Assembly (NCBI GenBank): GCA_009908885.1
Contig: JAAAOL010000466.1
Coordinates: 1 to 5,603, forward strand
Direction of reading: 5' to 3'
Origin: Bacteroidota bacterium
Lineage (GTDB): Bacteria > Bacteroidota > Rhodothermia > Rhodothermales > JAAAOL01
Length of the DNA stretch: 5,603 nt
Shown here: positions 3,935 to 5,603 of the stretch, one piece after another
Layout of the letters: each line of letters starts with the position of its first letter
Numbering within the stretch: position 1 is the first letter of the stretch
Position numbers and translations under genes: made by a program
The notes under the pieces: model-generated
Seen by the model: only the letters and a program-made list of their open reading frames with translations
The model's database searches: none
Told to the model about the DNA's origin: nothing

Positions 3935-5603
3935 TCAGAGCACGCCAGCGAGGATCGTGAACAGCTGCTGGAGCCAGACGGCGGTTTTGAGCTGCGCCTT
4001 ACGGCTCATCAGGTCGTCGCCGTCGAGGGCACGGCGGTTGTTCAGCGGGTTGACGTCGAGCCGCACCTTGTTTTCGGGATCGAGGTAGGCTTCCACGAGG
4101 TGAGTCTCGCGCTGGAAGGTGAATTCCTTCCACTCGGCCTGTCCATCCCACGACACCTCCTCAGTCGTCCCGTCGGCGAAGCGCACGCGCAGCGTCATCG
4201 GGAAGGTGCCGTCCTCCTTGCGCTGCACGCGAACGCTGCTGCGGTGGCGCGTCGCGGTCGTGTCGGCGTCATCCGTGGCCTCATCATCGACCCGATAGTT
4301 GCGCACGCGGTCGATGGCGTAGTCGACGACGGCGGTGCCGTAGACGTACTGGTCGAAGAACCAGTCCAGGTCCTCGCCCGCCACCTCTTCCACCACGTCG
4401 ATGAAGTCACGGGTGGTCGGGTGGCGGAAGCGCCAGCGGTCGTAGTAGGTGCGCCAGACCTCGCGCATCGTCTCCCAGCCGAGGTATTCCTCCAGCGTGA
4501 AGAGCACCGTGGCGGGCTTGGGATAGGACGCCTTGCCGTAGTCGCCGTACTCGTATTCCCACGACTTGGTAAACAGCGCCCCGCGCGACGGATCGCTCTC
4601 GGCGTATCGGGTCCGCTGAAACGCCGTATCGCTGATGCGCAGGCCCGGGAAGTCGATAGCGCTGCCCGGCCCGTACGCGTCGTCCATGATGCGCGCCTCC
4701 ATGTACGAAGTCATGCCCTCGTCCATCCAGGCTTCCTCCGCCTCGTTGCTGGCCAGCAGGCCGTAGAAGTACTGGTGGGCGAACTCGTGCACGGTGACCA
4801 GCTCCAGGAACCGCAGCCATTCGGGCAGCATGTAGACCGTGCCGCAGGTGATGAAGGTGGGATACTCCATCCCGTTGGCCCCACCGAGGCCATCGACGAG
4901 GGTGAGCGTGGTGTACGGATACTCGCCCACCCACGCGTCGAAGCGGTCGAGGGCGGCGACGGCGGCATCCACGTGGCGCTGCGCCTGGTCGGCGTGCTCG
5001 GGCTGGAGGAGCACGCGGATGTCGACGTGGCGCCAGGTGTCGGTGTGCTCCACGTAGGCCGGGCTGGCCGTCCACGCGAAGTCGTGCACGTCGTCGGCCA
5101 CGTAGCGGACGGTCGTCATCGAGTCGACGGTCGAGGCCTCCGCGCGGACGCCCGTAGCGCCCACGACGTACTCTTCGGGCGCCGTGATGGTCACGTCGTA
5201 CGTGCCGAAGTCGGCGTAGAACTCGCTGTTGGCGTGGAACTGATGCGTGCTCCACCGCCCGCGCGGGGCGTCCTCGGGCACGTAGCGCTGGCCCGGCACC
5301 TCGTAGACGCCCAGCTTCGGAAACCACTGCGCGACGAGGAAGAACAGCTCGCCGTCGCTCCGCCGGTCCCAGCCGGTGCGGGCCACGACCTTGGGCATCG
5401 TCGACGTAAACTCGATGTCGAGCGCGACGGTCTCGCCCGGCGCCACGGGCTGCGGCAGCGGCACGGCGATGACGGTCTGATCGTCGGGGTTGTCGTCCGT
5501 CGTCTGGATGAAGCGGATGTCCTCCGTCAGGTCCGCGCCCTCGACGCCCGCGATCTGCATGCGATCCACCGTGACGCCGCCCCACGCGTTCTCGCCCTCG
5601 GCC
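3935..5603 (-). CDS. M1-family zinc metallopeptidase (aminopeptidase-like), N-terminus outside window
   Basis: The minus-strand frame is open from the right edge to TGA at 3937-3935, giving 555 residues; numbering here is from the edge. The first residues (ENAWGGVTVDRM) already lie inside the N-terminal beta domain, so GTG at 5569 is not the true start. That domain continues through LPQPVAPGETVALDIEF and RTGWDRR...AQWFPKLGVYE. The catalytic domain has the M1 exopeptidase-like motif GMEY (244-247, usually GxMEN) and the zinc site HEFAH (272-276, E273 as catalytic base) followed after 18 residues by E295 in WMDEG, the exact HExxH-x18-E pattern. A helical region follows (YPKPATVLFTLEEYLG, then WFFDQYVYG) and then a beta-rich C-terminal part. 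The last residues, LKTAVWLQQLFTILAGVL, are hydrophobic. M1 enzymes remove N-terminal residues from peptides; the signal peptide, if any, would be off-window. The membrane-protein gene lies downstream on the same strand. Confidence 0.95.
   Translation of the reverse strand, partial: AEGENAWGGVTVDRMQIAGVEGADLTEDIRFIQTTDDNPDDQTVIAVPLPQPVAPGETVALDIEFTSTMPKVVARTGWDRRSDGELFFLVAQWFPKLGVYEVPGQRYVPEDAPRGRWSTHQFHANSEFYADFGTYDVTITAPEEYVVGATGVRAEASTVDSMTTVRYVADDVHDFAWTASPAYVEHTDTWRHVDIRVLLQPEHADQAQRHVDAAVAALDRFDAWVGEYPYTTLTLVDGLGGANGMEYPTFITCGTVYMLPEWLRFLELVTVHEFAHQYFYGLLASNEAEEAWMDEGMTSYMEARIMDDAYGPGSAIDFPGLRISDTAFQRTRYAESDPSRGALFTKSWEYEYGDYGKASYPKPATVLFTLEEYLGWETMREVWRTYYDRWRFRHPTTRDFIDVVEEVAGEDLDWFFDQYVYGTAVVDYAIDRVRNYRVDDEATDDADTTATRHRSSVRVQRKEDGTFPMTLRVRFADGTTEEVSWDGQAEWKEFTFQRETHLVEAYLDPENKVRLDVNPLNNRRALDGDDLMSRKAQLKTAVWLQQLFTILAGVL

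Noticed and set aside
4407..5585. 392-codon minus-strand frame inside the M1 peptidase gene
   Set aside because: It is a frame-shifted, Arg-rich shadow of a gene that shows an intact zinc-binding motif in its own frame.

Overview
The window is GC-rich bacterial DNA from a Gram-negative organism. Three proteins carry export or lipoprotein signals, one has a TonB C-terminal domain, and the start codons that can be seen have no Shine-Dalgarno sequence upstream. With a perfect TAnnTTTG-type promoter element at 1364-1371, this best fits the Bacteroidota/Rhodothermota side of the tree, for example a high-GC Rhodothermales-like organism. That placement is an inference from gene families and start-site style, not from a marker gene.

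Layout. On the minus strand, 1-758 is the start and most of a secreted TPR/TonB-domain protein whose C-terminus lies beyond base 1. Bases 759-1015 are a divergent promoter region. Two plus-strand genes follow: a 111-residue zinc-ribbon protein with one membrane segment (1016-1351), then a 395-residue exported alpha/beta hydrolase of the platelet-activating-factor acetylhydrolase type, probably a lipoprotein (1447-2634). This hydrolase ends only 4 bases from the end of a convergent minus-strand gene (2639-3625) for a six-helix membrane protein of unknown function. Further upstream on the same minus strand is a zinc metallopeptidase of family M1 (3935-5603), whose N-terminus lies off the right edge.

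The most unusual part is the 309-base gap between the peptidase and membrane-protein genes (3626-3934). It is almost filled by four degenerate arrays of 7-base units. The two left arrays are approximately reverse complements of the two right arrays, in mirrored order, so the gap forms nested imperfect inverted repeats. Several mismatches would be G-U pairs only in RNA read from the minus strand, the strand of both flanking genes. A candidate sigma70-like promoter for the membrane gene lies inside this gap. Whether the gap is a regulatory RNA element or an intergenic repeat of this lineage cannot be decided from one copy.

The genes do not make up one recognisable pathway. The common theme is the cell envelope: a periplasmic TonB-domain protein, a membrane-bound zinc ribbon, a surface or periplasmic esterase, an exported-type peptidase and a polytopic membrane protein. 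No mobile element, CRISPR array, tRNA or rRNA was seen, and no clear new defence or biosynthetic system.
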